Positions 46,515 to 55,894 of a stretch of DNA of 64,000 nucleotides are shown piece by piece. This DNA is from Streptomyces sp. Ru62 (GTDB lineage Bacteria; Actinomycetota; Actinomycetes; Streptomycetales; Streptomycetaceae). The DNA lies in contig NZ_PQSU01000012.1 in NCBI RefSeq assembly GCF_002920615.1, positions 62,001 to 126,000 of the forward strand. Direction: 5' to 3'. The position numbers were made by a program, and so were the translations under genes. How positions within the stretch are numbered: the stretch's first letter is position 1; each line of letters begins with the position of its first letter. Below the pieces are notes generated by a model. The model worked only from the letters and a program-made list of their open reading frames with translations. It made no database searches and was not told where the DNA came from.

Positions 46515-48100
46515 GCACGGCCGCCGGCTGGCTGCCCGCCCCCGCGGAGGAACTCTTCGGTACGGAGGCCACGGCCGAGGAGTCCTACGACGTCCTGACC
46601 GTGGACGTACCGCCGTCCGCCTGGCTCACCGCCCTGGAGACGGCCAGTACGACCCTGTCCTGCACCTACTTCGACTGGCTGAGCGCGGTCGACGAGCCGG
46701 GCACCGGCTTCCGGGTCTGCGCGCACGTCGTCACCCTGCACCCGGTCCGCCGGCTCCTGGTCCGCACGACCGTGCCGCACGACGCCCCGGTCCTGCCCTC
46801 CGCCGTCGGCGTCTACGCCGGTGCCGCCTGGCACGAGCGCGAGACCCACGAGATGTTCGGGGTCGTCTTCGAGGGCCACCCGGGGCTGGAGCACCTCCTC
46901 CTCCCCGAGACCTTCGAGGGCCACCCCCTCCGCAAGGACTTCGTCCTCGCCGCCCGCGTCGCCAAGGCCTGGCCGGGCGCGAAGGAACCCGGCGAGTCCG
47001 AACACGGCGGCCCCAAACGCCGCCAGATGCTGCCCCCGGGCGTACCCGACCCCAACGAGTGGGGCCCCCTGAAGGGCCAGCTCCCACCCGCCCCGACCCG
47101 CCCGGCCAGGGCGGCGGGCCGCGCGGCGGGAGGCGCGGCCGGGGAGCGTCCGGTACGGCGCACCCGCTCGGCCTCGGAGGGCTCGGCCGGCCAGGCCGCC
47201 GCCGCGGGCGGGGCGGCGGACGCTGGTGCTGGTGCTGGTGCTGGTGCTGCTCCCGGTGCCGGTGCCGGTGCTGCCGGTCGGCCGCGTCGGGTGCGGAGTG
47301 CGAGCCAGGGCTCGGTGAGCCAGGCGGCGGAGCCGGGCGAGGACGCGGCGACGCGCAAGCAGGCCGCGACCGAGGGCGACGCCACCCGGGCGGCGGCGCA
47401 AGGACCCACGGAAGGGCCGGCCGCCGAGGCCTCGGTGGCGTACGAGCCCGGCCCGACGCCCGCACCCGCCCGGCCGCGCCGTGCCCGCAGCGCCTCGGAG
47501 GGCTCGGCCTCGCAGCGGACCCAGGCGACGCTGGAGCCGGCCTCGACGGAGGGAACCGGTCCGACGGCGTCGACGAAGCGGACGGAGCCCGCGGAACAGT
47601 CAGGCCCGGCACAGCGAACGGGACGGACGGAGCCGAGGGAACCGGCAGAGACGACGGAGTCGGCGGAACGGGCGGAGTCGACGGAACGGGCGGAGTCGAC
47701 GGGACCGGCCGGCGCCACCCGCCCCGCCCGTCGGAGCACCGCCCCGCGCAGCTCCGACGCCCCGTGGCACCACGCCCGCCCGGCGTTCGCCGAGCCGGAG
47801 CCCACTGCCGGACCGGAGCCGCGGAAGGCAGCCGAGCAGGATCGGATTGCGGAGTCGGAGCCCCCTGCGGAACCGGAGCCCCCTGCGGAGCCGGAGCAGG
47901 CCGCGCAGTCGCAGTCGCAGTCGCAGTCGGCGTCGGCGTCGGGCGAGGAGCCGGCACCGGAGCCCGAGCACGAGCGCGCGCCCGCGCGCCCGCAGGCACC
48001 GGAGCCGAAGCCGGAGCAGGCGCGCGCCCCCGAGCCGCGCCCCGACGCCCCCGAGAACGACCCGACCACCCCCGACGACCCCGCAGGAGGCCCGCAGTGA
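46511..48100 (+). CDS. nuoC2: Second complex I-like subunit C with giant disordered tail
   Basis: 529 residues, about three times a normal NuoC. The NuoC core ends near residue 150 (WHERETHEMFGVVFEGHP, then a FEGHPLRKDF match). The remaining 380 residues are low-complexity Ala, Glu, Pro, Ser and Arg. A motif R-R-x-R-S-A-S-(E/Q)-G-S recurs three times (about 216-225, 259-268, 323-332). The DNA has runs of gctggt (47222-47260) and cagtcg (47906-47929), a sign of repeat expansion. The frame is continuous, and the stop overlaps nuoH2, so the tail is translated with the operon. Confidence 0.9.
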   Translation: MSTAAGWLPAPAEELFGTEATAEESYDVLTVDVPPSAWLTALETASTTLSCTYFDWLSAVDEPGTGFRVCAHVVTLHPVRRLLVRTTVPHDAPVLPSAVGVYAGAAWHERETHEMFGVVFEGHPGLEHLLLPETFEGHPLRKDFVLAARVAKAWPGAKEPGESEHGGPKRRQMLPPGVPDPNEWGPLKGQLPPAPTRPARAAGRAAGGAAGERPVRRTRSASEGSAGQAAAAGGAADAGAGAGAGAAPGAGAGAAGRPRRVRSASQGSVSQAAEPGEDAATRKQAATEGDATRAAAQGPTEGPAAEASVAYEPGPTPAPARPRRARSASEGSASQRTQATLEPASTEGTGPTASTKRTEPAEQSGPAQRTGRTEPREPAETTESAERAESTERAESTGPAGATRPARRSTAPRSSDAPWHHARPAFAEPEPTAGPEPRKAAEQDRIAESEPPAEPEPPAEPEQAAQSQSQSQSASASGEEPAPEPEHERAPARPQAPEPKPEQARAPEPRPDAPENDPTTPDDPAGGPQ

Positions 48101-49065
48101 ACGGCGCGTTGGACGTCGCCCTGCGACTCGTGGTCGTCTTCGTCGTCTTCCTCACCTTCCCGCTGATCGTGGGCCAGACCGAGCACAAGGTGATGGCCCA
48201 CATGCAGGGCCGGCTAGGACCGATGTACGCGGGCGGCTTCCACGGCTGGGCGCAGCTCATCGCGGACGGCGTGAAGTTCGCGCAGAAGGAGGACGTGGTC
48301 CCGGCGGGCGCCGACCGCCGCGTCTTCCAGCTCGCCCCCGCCGTGGCCCTGCTGCCGTACCTCCTCGTGCTCCTCGCCATCCCCATCGGCCCGAGCGAGG
48401 GCGCTGTCGGCCAGGTCCTGGACGCCGGTGTGTTCTTCGTGCTCGCGGTGATGGGCGTCGGCGTCCTCGGCTCGCTGATGGCCGGCTGGGCCAGCGCCAA
48501 CAAGTTCTCCCTGCTCGGCGGCCTGCGCACGGCCGCCCAGCTGCTCGCCTACGAACTCCCGATGCTGCTGGCGGCGGCCTCGGTCGCGATGGCGGCGGGC
48601 ACCGTCTCCCTGCCCGGCATCGTGCACGCCTTCCACTGGTGGTGGCTGCCGTGGCAGATCGTCGGCGCGATCGTCTTCTTCGTCGCCGGACTCGCCGAGC
48701 TGCAACGCCCGCCGTTCGACATGCCGGTCGCCGACTCGGAGATCATCTTCGGCGCGTACACCGAGTACACCGGACTGCGGTTCGCGCTCTTCCTCCTCGC
48801 CGAGTACGCCGGGATCGTCGTGCTGTGCGGCCTGACCACCGTCCTCTTCCTCGGCGGCTGGCACGGACCGTGGGGCCACGACGGCCTCGGCTGGGTCTGG
48901 ACCCTGCTGAAGACCGCGATCCTCGCCTTCCTGGTCATCTGGCTCCGCGTCACCTACCCGCGGTTGCGTGAGGACCAGCTCCAGAAGCTCTCCTGGACCC
49001 TCCTCGTCCCCCTCTCCCTCGCCCAGATCGCCCTCACCGGCATCGTCAAGGTGGTGATCAGCTAA
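48097..49065 (+). CDS. nuoH2: Second complex I-like subunit H
   Basis: 322 residues from the GTG overlapping the nuoC2 stop, with GCAGGAGG six bases upstream. Membrane helices and both NuoH signatures are kept: GPMYAGGFHGWAQLIADGVK and ELQRPPFDMPVADSE. It lacks the Pro-rich C-terminal extension of the first operon's NuoH. Because nuoC2 and nuoH2 overlap, there is no room for nuoD, E, F or G here. Confidence 0.94.
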   Translation: MNGALDVALRLVVVFVVFLTFPLIVGQTEHKVMAHMQGRLGPMYAGGFHGWAQLIADGVKFAQKEDVVPAGADRRVFQLAPAVALLPYLLVLLAIPIGPSEGAVGQVLDAGVFFVLAVMGVGVLGSLMAGWASANKFSLLGGLRTAAQLLAYELPMLLAAASVAMAAGTVSLPGIVHAFHWWWLPWQIVGAIVFFVAGLAELQRPPFDMPVADSEIIFGAYTEYTGLRFALFLLAEYAGIVVLCGLTTVLFLGGWHGPWGHDGLGWVWTLLKTAILAFLVIWLRVTYPRLREDQLQKLSWTLLVPLSLAQIALTGIVKVVIS

Positions 49066-49067
49066 CC

Positions 49068-49652
49068 ATGGCTGTGCCGTCCCCACCCTCCCGTCCGCGC
49101 TTTCCCGGCTCCGGCCTCGCCAAGGGCCTGGCCGTCACCCTCCGCACGATGACGAGGAAACACGTCACCGAGCAGTACCCGGACGTCCTGCCCGAACTCC
49201 CGCCCCGCTCCCGTGGCGTGATCGGCCTGTTCGAAGAGAACTGCACGGTCTGCATGCTGTGCGCCCGCGAGTGCCCGGACTGGTGCATCTACATCGACTC
49301 CCACAAGGAGACGGTCCCGCCCGCCGCCCCCGGCGGCCGTGAGCGCAGCCGCAACGTCCTCGACCGGTTCGCGATCGACTTCTCCCTGTGCATGTACTGC
49401 GGTATCTGCATCGAGGTGTGTCCTTTCGACGCTCTGTTCTGGTCCCCGGAGTTCGAGTACGCCGAGACCGACATCCGTGACCTCACCCACGAGCGGGACA
49501 AGCTCCGCGAGTGGATGTGGACCGTGCCGGCCCCGCCCGCCCTGGACCCCGGCGCGGAGGAGCCCAAGGAGATCGCCGCCGCCCGCAAGACCGCCGAGAA
49601 GCTGGCCGCCGCCCAGGCCGAGCCGGCGGAGCAGCGGGAGGGGGAGTCGTGA
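49068..49652 (+). CDS. nuoI2: Second complex I-like subunit I (two 4Fe-4S clusters)
   Basis: 194 residues, ATG two bases after nuoH2. Both cluster motifs are intact: CTVCMLCARECP and CMYCGICIEVCP. With NuoB2 this gives a wire of three clusters and no NADH module, so electrons must enter from another donor, most simply a ferredoxin docking on NuoI2. The tail is Ala/Glu-rich. Confidence 0.94.
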   Translation: MAVPSPPSRPRFPGSGLAKGLAVTLRTMTRKHVTEQYPDVLPELPPRSRGVIGLFEENCTVCMLCARECPDWCIYIDSHKETVPPAAPGGRERSRNVLDRFAIDFSLCMYCGICIEVCPFDALFWSPEFEYAETDIRDLTHERDKLREWMWTVPAPPALDPGAEEPKEIAAARKTAEKLAAAQAEPAEQREGES

Positions 49653-50245
49653 CCCTCGCCGCAGCCACGGTGGCCGCTTCCGGAACACCGGGCTTCCTGT
49701 CCCCGACCGGCGTCGAGATCGCGTTCCTGCTCGTCGGCCTGGTCACCTTCGGCGCCGCGCTGGTCACCGTCACCACCCGGCAGCTGGTGCACGCCGCCCT
49801 GTGGCTGGTGGTCGCCCTCGGCGGGCTCGCCGTGGAGTACCTGCTGCTCACGGCCGAGTTCATCGCCTGGGTACAGGTCCTGATCTACGTCGGTTCGGTC
49901 GTCGTCCTCCTCCTGTTCGGTCTGATGCTCACCCGGGCCCCCATCGGCCGCTCCCCGGACGCCGACTCCGGCAACCGCTGGGCCGCCCTCACGGTCGCGG
50001 TCGCCGCCGCCGTCGCCCTGGTGTGGGTGGTCGTCGACGCCTTCCGGACCACCTGGATCGACCTGGACGGCCCGGCCGCCGGCACCACCGAGGTCACCGG
50101 CGCGAGCCTGTTCCGGCACTGGGTACTGCCCTTCGAGGCGCTGTCCGTGCTGCTCCTCGCCGCACTGGTCGGCGCGATCGTGCTGTCCCGCAAGGGCAAG
50201 GCCGACGCCGGCCCAGCGGCCCCCGGGAAGGAAGGCGTCCGCTGA
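49649..50245 (+). CDS. nuoJ2: Second complex I-like subunit J
   Basis: 198 residues from the GTG overlapping nuoI2. Five helices; the conserved WVQVLIYVGSVVVLLLFGLM helix matches NuoJ TM3. It lacks the charged tail of the first operon's NuoJ. The stop shares one base with the nuoK2 start. Confidence 0.92.
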   Translation: MTLAAATVAASGTPGFLSPTGVEIAFLLVGLVTFGAALVTVTTRQLVHAALWLVVALGGLAVEYLLLTAEFIAWVQVLIYVGSVVVLLLFGLMLTRAPIGRSPDADSGNRWAALTVAVAAAVALVWVVVDAFRTTWIDLDGPAAGTTEVTGASLFRHWVLPFEALSVLLLAALVGAIVLSRKGKADAGPAAPGKEGVR

Positions 50246-50619
50246 TGCACCTCGCCTACCCCGCCGTACTCTCCGCCCTCCTGTTCTGCACCGGCCTGTA
50301 CGGCGTCCTCGCCCGCCGCAACGCGATCCTGGTCCTGATGTCGGTCGAGCTGATGCTCAACGCCGTCAACCTCAACCTGGTCGCCTTCGACGTCTGGCTC
50401 AGCCGCGCCGCGCGGGAGACCCTGCACTCCGGCCAGGCGCTGACCCTGTTCACCATCGCCATCGCCGCCGCCGAGATCGGCATCGGCCTGGCGATCGTGC
50501 TCGCCGTCCACCGCAACCGCGGCACCTCCGACATCGACAAGCTCCGCGACACCGCCGAGGGCCCCGGCACCGAGGGGCCCGGCACCTCCGCGGCCGAGAA
50601 GGCTGAGGCCACCGCGTGA
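50245..50619 (+). CDS. nuoK2: Second complex I-like subunit K
   Basis: 124 residues, three helices. Channel glutamates are kept in LVLMSVELMLNAVNLNLVAF and IAIAAAEIGIGLAI. A Thr/Glu-rich tail of about 25 residues is added after the last helix. Confidence 0.94.
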   Translation: MHLAYPAVLSALLFCTGLYGVLARRNAILVLMSVELMLNAVNLNLVAFDVWLSRAARETLHSGQALTLFTIAIAAAEIGIGLAIVLAVHRNRGTSDIDKLRDTAEGPGTEGPGTSAAEKAEATA

Positions 50620-52610
50620 CCACGACCACCCTCGCCGTCCTCGTCCCCCTGCTGCCGTTCCTCGGCGCCGCGGCCGGCCTGCTCCTCGGCCGCACCGCCC
50701 CCGGGTTCGTCCGCCCGCTCGCCGTGCTGCCGCCGCTGGTCTCGCTGGTGCTGGCCGCGCTGGTCGCCGTGCGGCAGGGCGGCGACGCGGCCGTCGACGC
50801 CCACACCGAGCTGACGCCCACCGGATCGGTGCCGATCGAGCTGGCCCTGCACATCGACGGCTTCGCCGCGCTCGTCGCCGTCCTGGTCGCGTTCGTCGCG
50901 GCCTGCGTGCAGATCTACTCCACCGGCTACCTGCGGGACGACCCGCGCTACCCCTCGTACGCCGCCCTCGTCTCCCTGTTCACCTCCGCGATGCTCCTGG
51001 TCGTCTACTCCGGCGACCTGATCGTGCTGCTGGTCGGCTGGGAAGTCATGGGCATCTGCTCCTACTTCCTGGTCGGCCACTACTGGGAGACCCCCGAGGC
51101 CCGCGCCGCCTCCCTGAAGGCCTTCCTGGTCACCAAGCTCGGCGACGTGCCGTTCCTCATCGGTCTGTTCGCGCTGGCCGCCGACGCCGGGTCGTTCCGC
51201 ATCACCCGCGTCCTCGATGCCGTCGCGAGCGGCGGCATCGACCACCCGACGGTGATCGCGCTGCTGCTCCTCGCGGGCGTCGCGGGCAAGTCGGCGCAGT
51301 TCCCGCTGCACACCTGGCTCCCGGACGCGATGGCGGGCCCGACGCCCGTCTCGGCGCTGATCCACGCCGCGACGATGGTCGCCGCCGGTGTCTACTTCAC
51401 CGCCCGTCTCCTCCCGCTCTTCGAGGCCTCCCGGGCCGCGATGGTGGTCCTCGCCGTCATGGCCGCCGTCACGATGGCCGGCTCCGCTCTCGCCGCGCTC
51501 GCCCAGGACGACATCAAGCGCGTCCTCGCCTACTCGACGATCGGCCAGCTCGGCTACATGACCGGCGCCCTGGCCGTCGGCGACCGCGGTGCCGCCGTCT
51601 TCCACCTCCTTACGCACGGCGCCTTCAAGGCGCTGCTGTTCCTCGCGGCCGGCGTGATCATCCACGCCGCCGGCACCAACTCGCTGGCCGCCATGTCCCG
51701 GATGCACGGCCTGCGCGACCGCATCCCGGACGCCTACTGGACGATGACCGTGGCGCTGCTCGCGCTCGCCGCGATCCCGCCCTTCAGCGGCTTCTTCTCC
51801 AAGGAGTCCGTCCTCGGCGCCGCCGAGCACGTGACCTCCGGCCACACCGAGCGGGCCCCCGGCGCCGCCGGCTGGATCGTCCTCGTCGCCGGCCTGGTCA
51901 CCGCCCTGCTGACGGCCGCGTACGCCACCCGGCTGTGGCTGCTGGCCTTCCGCGGCCGGGGCGCCGAGGCCCCCGACCACGGCCGCCAGCCGCTGACGAT
52001 GACCGTGGTGCTCTGGGTCCTGGCGATCCCCTCCCTCGCTCTGGGCGGGCTCGCCTACCGGGCGCTGCCCGACTGGTTCGACGGCCGGGACCTGACCCCC
52101 ACCCTGCTGACCTCCGTACTGGGCACGGGTCTCGCCCTGGTCGGCGGGCTGCTCACCTACGGCGCCTGGCAGCGCACCGCCGCGCTCGCCGCCCGCGTCC
52201 CGCTCGGTGCGGTCGCCGCCCACCCCGAGGAGGACGCCGGACTGGTCGAGGCCGAGGCCATCGCCACCCACGAGCCGGCCTACGGCGACATCGCCTACGC
52301 ACCCGACCCGGCGGACCCGTCACGGCTGCTGCTCGGCCCCCTGCACCGGCACGCGGCCGCGGGCTTCCGCCTGGACGCCGTGTACACGGCGCTGTTCGTC
52401 CGCCCGGTCCAGGCCGGGGCGAGTCTCGTCCGGTTCCTCGACCGCGAGGTCGTCGACACCTACGTACACGGCGCCGCCGCCGTGCCCCGGCTGCTCGGGG
52501 CCGCCGTGCGGCGGGCGCAGACCGGCAACGTGCAGACCTATGTGAGCGCGCTGCTCGCCGGCACCGTCGTCCTGGCGGTCGCCGTCCTCCTCGTCGCCAC
52601 GGGAGCGTGA
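50616..52610 (+). CDS. nuoL2: Second complex I-like subunit L
   Basis: 664 residues, GTG overlapping nuoK2. It has the antiporter-like fold with the channel Glu in LLVGWEVMGICSYFLVGHYW and PTPVSALIHAATMVAAGVYF. The C-terminal lateral-helix region is present, so the pump arm looks complete. Confidence 0.95.
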   Translation: MTTTTLAVLVPLLPFLGAAAGLLLGRTAPGFVRPLAVLPPLVSLVLAALVAVRQGGDAAVDAHTELTPTGSVPIELALHIDGFAALVAVLVAFVAACVQIYSTGYLRDDPRYPSYAALVSLFTSAMLLVVYSGDLIVLLVGWEVMGICSYFLVGHYWETPEARAASLKAFLVTKLGDVPFLIGLFALAADAGSFRITRVLDAVASGGIDHPTVIALLLLAGVAGKSAQFPLHTWLPDAMAGPTPVSALIHAATMVAAGVYFTARLLPLFEASRAAMVVLAVMAAVTMAGSALAALAQDDIKRVLAYSTIGQLGYMTGALAVGDRGAAVFHLLTHGAFKALLFLAAGVIIHAAGTNSLAAMSRMHGLRDRIPDAYWTMTVALLALAAIPPFSGFFSKESVLGAAEHVTSGHTERAPGAAGWIVLVAGLVTALLTAAYATRLWLLAFRGRGAEAPDHGRQPLTMTVVLWVLAIPSLALGGLAYRALPDWFDGRDLTPTLLTSVLGTGLALVGGLLTYGAWQRTAALAARVPLGAVAAHPEEDAGLVEAEAIATHEPAYGDIAYAPDPADPSRLLLGPLHRHAAAGFRLDAVYTALFVRPVQAGASLVRFLDREVVDTYVHGAAAVPRLLGAAVRRAQTGNVQTYVSALLAGTVVLAVAVLLVATGA

Positions 52611-52616
52611 GCAGGC

Positions 52617-54191
52617 GTGATCGATATCAGCGAGTCCGTGATGCAGTTCCTTCTGGCATTCGTCGTCGTCGGCCCGCTCCTCGGTGCCGTCGCCGCTCTC
52701 CTGCCGGCCCCGCCCGGACTGAAGGGGAAGTCGCCCGGGCAGGCCGTGCTGCGCCACGGTGTGACCGTGACCGGCGCGGTCCTCATCGCCGCGATCGTCC
52801 TCGCGCTCGGCTTCGACCACGACCACCCGTCGACGATGCAGGCCACGACCGACATCAGCTGGATCCCCGCACTCGACGTGCGGATCCACCTCGGCATCGA
52901 CGGCATCTCCCTCCCCCTTCTGGTCCTGACCGCGCTGCTGACCTTCCTCTGCGCGCTCTACTCCTACTTCAAGCCGCCGTCGGGGCCGTCCCCGAAGGCG
53001 TTCGTCGCCCTGCTGCTCCTGCTGGAGGCCGGCACCCTCGCGACCTTCGCCGTCCTCGACCTGCTGCTGTTCTTCCTCGCGTTCGAGATGGTGCTCATCC
53101 CGATGTACTTCCTCATCGCCCGCTGGGGCGGCGAGGGCCGGACCCGGGCCGCGTGGAAGTTCATCCTGTTCACGCTGCTCGGCTCCGTGGTCATGCTGCT
53201 CGGCCTGCTCCTGATCGGAATCAAGGCGGGCACCTTCGACATGGTGGCACTCGCCACTGACAACGGCCGGTCGCTGAGCACGTCCGTGCAGGTCACCGCC
53301 GTTCTGGCGATCGGGATCGGACTCGCGGTGAAGGCGCCGATGTGGCCGCTGCACAGCTGGCTGCCCGACGCCCACACCGCCGCGCCGACCGTCGGCTCGG
53401 TCCTGCTGGCCGGTGTCCTGCTCAAGATGGGTACGTACGGTTTCGTCCGTATCCTGCTGCCGGTGGCGCCGGACGGTTTCCGCACGTTCGCGCCGTACCT
53501 CGCCGCGTTCGCCGTGGTCGGGATCATCTACGGGTCCCTGGCCTGCCTGGCCCTCGCCAAGCGGGGTGCGAAGGGCGACCTCAAGCGCCTCATCGCGTAC
53601 TCCTCCGTCGGCCACATGGGCTTCGTCCTGCTCGGCATCGCCACCATGACCCCGACCGGCGTGAACGGCGCCCTGTTCGCCAACATCGCCCACGGCCTCA
53701 TCACCGGCCTGCTGTTCTTCCTGGTCGGCGCCCTGAAGGACCGCACCGGCAGCACCGACCTCGACAGCCTCGCCGAGGAGACGGGCGCCGCCCTGTACGG
53801 AAGGGCCCCACGCCTCGGCGGCCTGCTCGCCTTCGGCGCCGTCGCCTCCCTCGGCCTGCCCGGACTCGCCGGGTTCTGGGGCGAGATGCTGGCCCTGTTC
53901 GGGGCGTTCCAGCCCGCCGCCGGCCTCAGCCGTCCCGGCTTCCTCACCTTCATGGCGATCGGCGCGTTCGGCACCCTGCTCACCGCCGCGTACATGCTGA
54001 TCGTGGTCCGCCGCGTCTGCATGGGCGGCGCGGAGCGGGAGGTGCCCAAGCTCGCCGACGTCCGCGGGTACGAGTTCGCCGCCTGGACCCCGCTCGTCAC
54101 CCTCACCGTCCTCGCCGGACTGTGGCCGAAGGCCCTGCTCGGCCTGACCGACCCGGCCGTGCAGCAGCTCCTCGCAGGAGGCACCCGATGA
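52617..54191 (+). CDS. nuoM2: Second complex I-like subunit M
   Basis: 524 residues, GTG start. Channel Glu in LAFEMVLIPMYFLIARWG and Lys in LAVKAPMWPLHSWLPDAH; TVGSVLLAGVLLKMGTYGF follows. This looks closer to the common bacterial NuoM pattern (HTAAPTVGSVLLAG) than the first operon's NuoM, suggesting a separate origin rather than recent duplication. Confidence 0.95.
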   Translation: MIDISESVMQFLLAFVVVGPLLGAVAALLPAPPGLKGKSPGQAVLRHGVTVTGAVLIAAIVLALGFDHDHPSTMQATTDISWIPALDVRIHLGIDGISLPLLVLTALLTFLCALYSYFKPPSGPSPKAFVALLLLLEAGTLATFAVLDLLLFFLAFEMVLIPMYFLIARWGGEGRTRAAWKFILFTLLGSVVMLLGLLLIGIKAGTFDMVALATDNGRSLSTSVQVTAVLAIGIGLAVKAPMWPLHSWLPDAHTAAPTVGSVLLAGVLLKMGTYGFVRILLPVAPDGFRTFAPYLAAFAVVGIIYGSLACLALAKRGAKGDLKRLIAYSSVGHMGFVLLGIATMTPTGVNGALFANIAHGLITGLLFFLVGALKDRTGSTDLDSLAEETGAALYGRAPRLGGLLAFGAVASLGLPGLAGFWGEMLALFGAFQPAAGLSRPGFLTFMAIGAFGTLLTAAYMLIVVRRVCMGGAEREVPKLADVRGYEFAAWTPLVTLTVLAGLWPKALLGLTDPAVQQLLAGGTR

Positions 54192-55705
54192 GCGCCCAGC
54201 CGCTTGCCGAGTCGCTGGTCCAGTCCGTCGACTGGCTCGCGATCGCCCCGCCCACCCTCGCGGCCGTCGTGGCACTCGTCGTCCTCGTCGCCGACCTCTT
54301 CCTGCCGGAGCCCCGCAAGGCCGTACTCGGCTGGATCTCGGTCGCGGGCCTGGCCGCGGCGACCCTGCTGCTCCTGCCCCTCCTGGACGGCGACCGCAGC
54401 ACCTTCTGCCTCACCGGCCCCGCGCGCGCGTGCAGCTACACCGCCGACCACTTCACCCTCGTCATCCAGTTCCTGGTCCTCGGCGGCGCCCTGCTGGCGG
54501 CCCTGCTCTCCGTCACCCACCTGGACGACGAGCGACGGCGCGTCCCCGCCGGCGAGTTCTGGTTCCTGCTGCTGTCCTCCGCGGCCGGCGCCGCCCTGCT
54601 GCCCGCCTCCCGGGACCTGGCCACCCTGATCGTCGCCCTGGAGGTCGCCTCCCTGCCGGCCTTCGCCCTCGTCGGCATCCGGCACGGCGACAAGCGGTCC
54701 TCCGAGGCCGCCCTGAAGTTCTTCCTGTCCTCGGTCACCGCCACCGCGGTCAGCCTGATGGGCATCAGCTTCGTCTACGCCTCCACCGGCACCCTCTACC
54801 TCACCCAGGTCGCCCAGCGCCTCCCGCACGTCGACGGACAACTGCACACCCTCGCCCAGACCGGCGTCGTCCTCACCCTCGTCGGTTTCGCCTTCAAGAC
54901 GGCCGCCGTGCCCTTCCACTTCTGGGTGCCCGACACCTACGTGGGCGCGCCCCTGCCCGTCGCCGCCTACCTGTCCGTCGTCGGCAAGGCCGTCGGCTTC
55001 TCCGGTCTGATCCTCGTCACGGTCGTCGCGTTCCCGTCGTACGCCGACGTCTGGGGGCCCGCGCTCGCCGCCCTGGCCGCCCTCACCATGACCGTCGGAA
55101 ACGTCGCCGCCCTGCGTCAGCAGGCCACGCGCGCGTACAGCGCCGTACGCCTGCTGGCCTGGTCCTCCGTCGGCCAGGCCGGCTACCTGCTGGTGCCGAT
55201 CGCCGCCGCCGGGTACACCAAGGACGCCCAGAAGGCGATCGGCTCCACGGTCGCGTACGCCCTGATGTACGCCGCCGTGAACCTCGGCGCTTTCGCGGTG
55301 GCCGCCCTGGTGGGCCGCGGCCGCGCCCTGAACCGGATCAGCGACTACCGGGGCCTGTACGCCACCAATCCGCTCAGCGCGCTCCTGCTGGCCTTCTTCC
55401 TGCTGTGCCTGGCCGGGCTGCCGCCGGGTGTCATCGGTCTGTTCGCCAAGGTCACCGTGTTCTCGGCGGCCGTCGACGCGGGCCTCGGCTGGCTCGCCGT
55501 CGTCATGGCCGTCAACGTCGTGATCGCCCTCTTCTACTACCTCCAGTGGACGGCCCTGCTGTTCCGCGCCCCCGAGGGCGAACCCGCCCGGCACCGCGTC
55601 CCGGCGCCCGTCACCGCCACCCTCGCCCTCACCGGAGTCCTCGCCGTCGCCCTCTCCGGAGCACCCCAGCTGGTCCTGCGCTTCGCGACCGGCGGACTGT
55701 TCTGA
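54188..55705 (+). CDS. nuoN2: Second complex I-like subunit N
   Basis: 505 residues from the ATG overlapping nuoM2. Fourteen-helix antiporter-like subunit with LIVALEVASLPAFALVGIR and FKTAAVPFHFWVPDTYVGA containing the channel Glu and Lys. It is the last gene of the operon, followed by a GC hairpin. Confidence 0.95.
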   Translation: MSAQPLAESLVQSVDWLAIAPPTLAAVVALVVLVADLFLPEPRKAVLGWISVAGLAAATLLLLPLLDGDRSTFCLTGPARACSYTADHFTLVIQFLVLGGALLAALLSVTHLDDERRRVPAGEFWFLLLSSAAGAALLPASRDLATLIVALEVASLPAFALVGIRHGDKRSSEAALKFFLSSVTATAVSLMGISFVYASTGTLYLTQVAQRLPHVDGQLHTLAQTGVVLTLVGFAFKTAAVPFHFWVPDTYVGAPLPVAAYLSVVGKAVGFSGLILVTVVAFPSYADVWGPALAALAALTMTVGNVAALRQQATRAYSAVRLLAWSSVGQAGYLLVPIAAAGYTKDAQKAIGSTVAYALMYAAVNLGAFAVAALVGRGRALNRISDYRGLYATNPLSALLLAFFLLCLAGLPPGVIGLFAKVTVFSAAVDAGLGWLAVVMAVNVVIALFYYLQWTALLFRAPEGEPARHRVPAPVTATLALTGVLAVALSGAPQLVLRFATGGLF

Positions 55706-55711
55706 GGAGTC

Positions 55712-55754
55712 GCCACGCGCGTGTGGGGCACCCGTGCCGGCACGCGCGCGTGGC
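55712..55754 (+). terminator. Terminator hairpin after nuoN2
   Basis: gccacgcgcgtgtg / cacgcgcgcgtggc arms (14 bp with one G-T pair) around a 15-base loop, 7 bases past the nuoN2 stop. The arm sequence resembles the hairpin between the two kinases. Confidence 0.75.
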
Positions 55755-55894
55755 CGAACCCGCACGTCACCCGCACGGCCGTCGCGCACCGCCGTACGCA
55801 CTGGGGAACTCGCGGCCGCCGCCTGGCGTTGTCATCAGCGGGAGGGTCCACTGGATCAGAGTGTTCCCCAGCTGCACGACTTGGAGGGCGCACC

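Noticed and set aside
48060..48130. A hidden nuoD, E, F or G in the second operon, or a NuoD fusion in the NuoC2 tail
   Set aside because: nuoC2 and nuoH2 overlap by 4 bases. The tail is low-complexity and lacks the GPQHPSTHG and GGVDR motifs.
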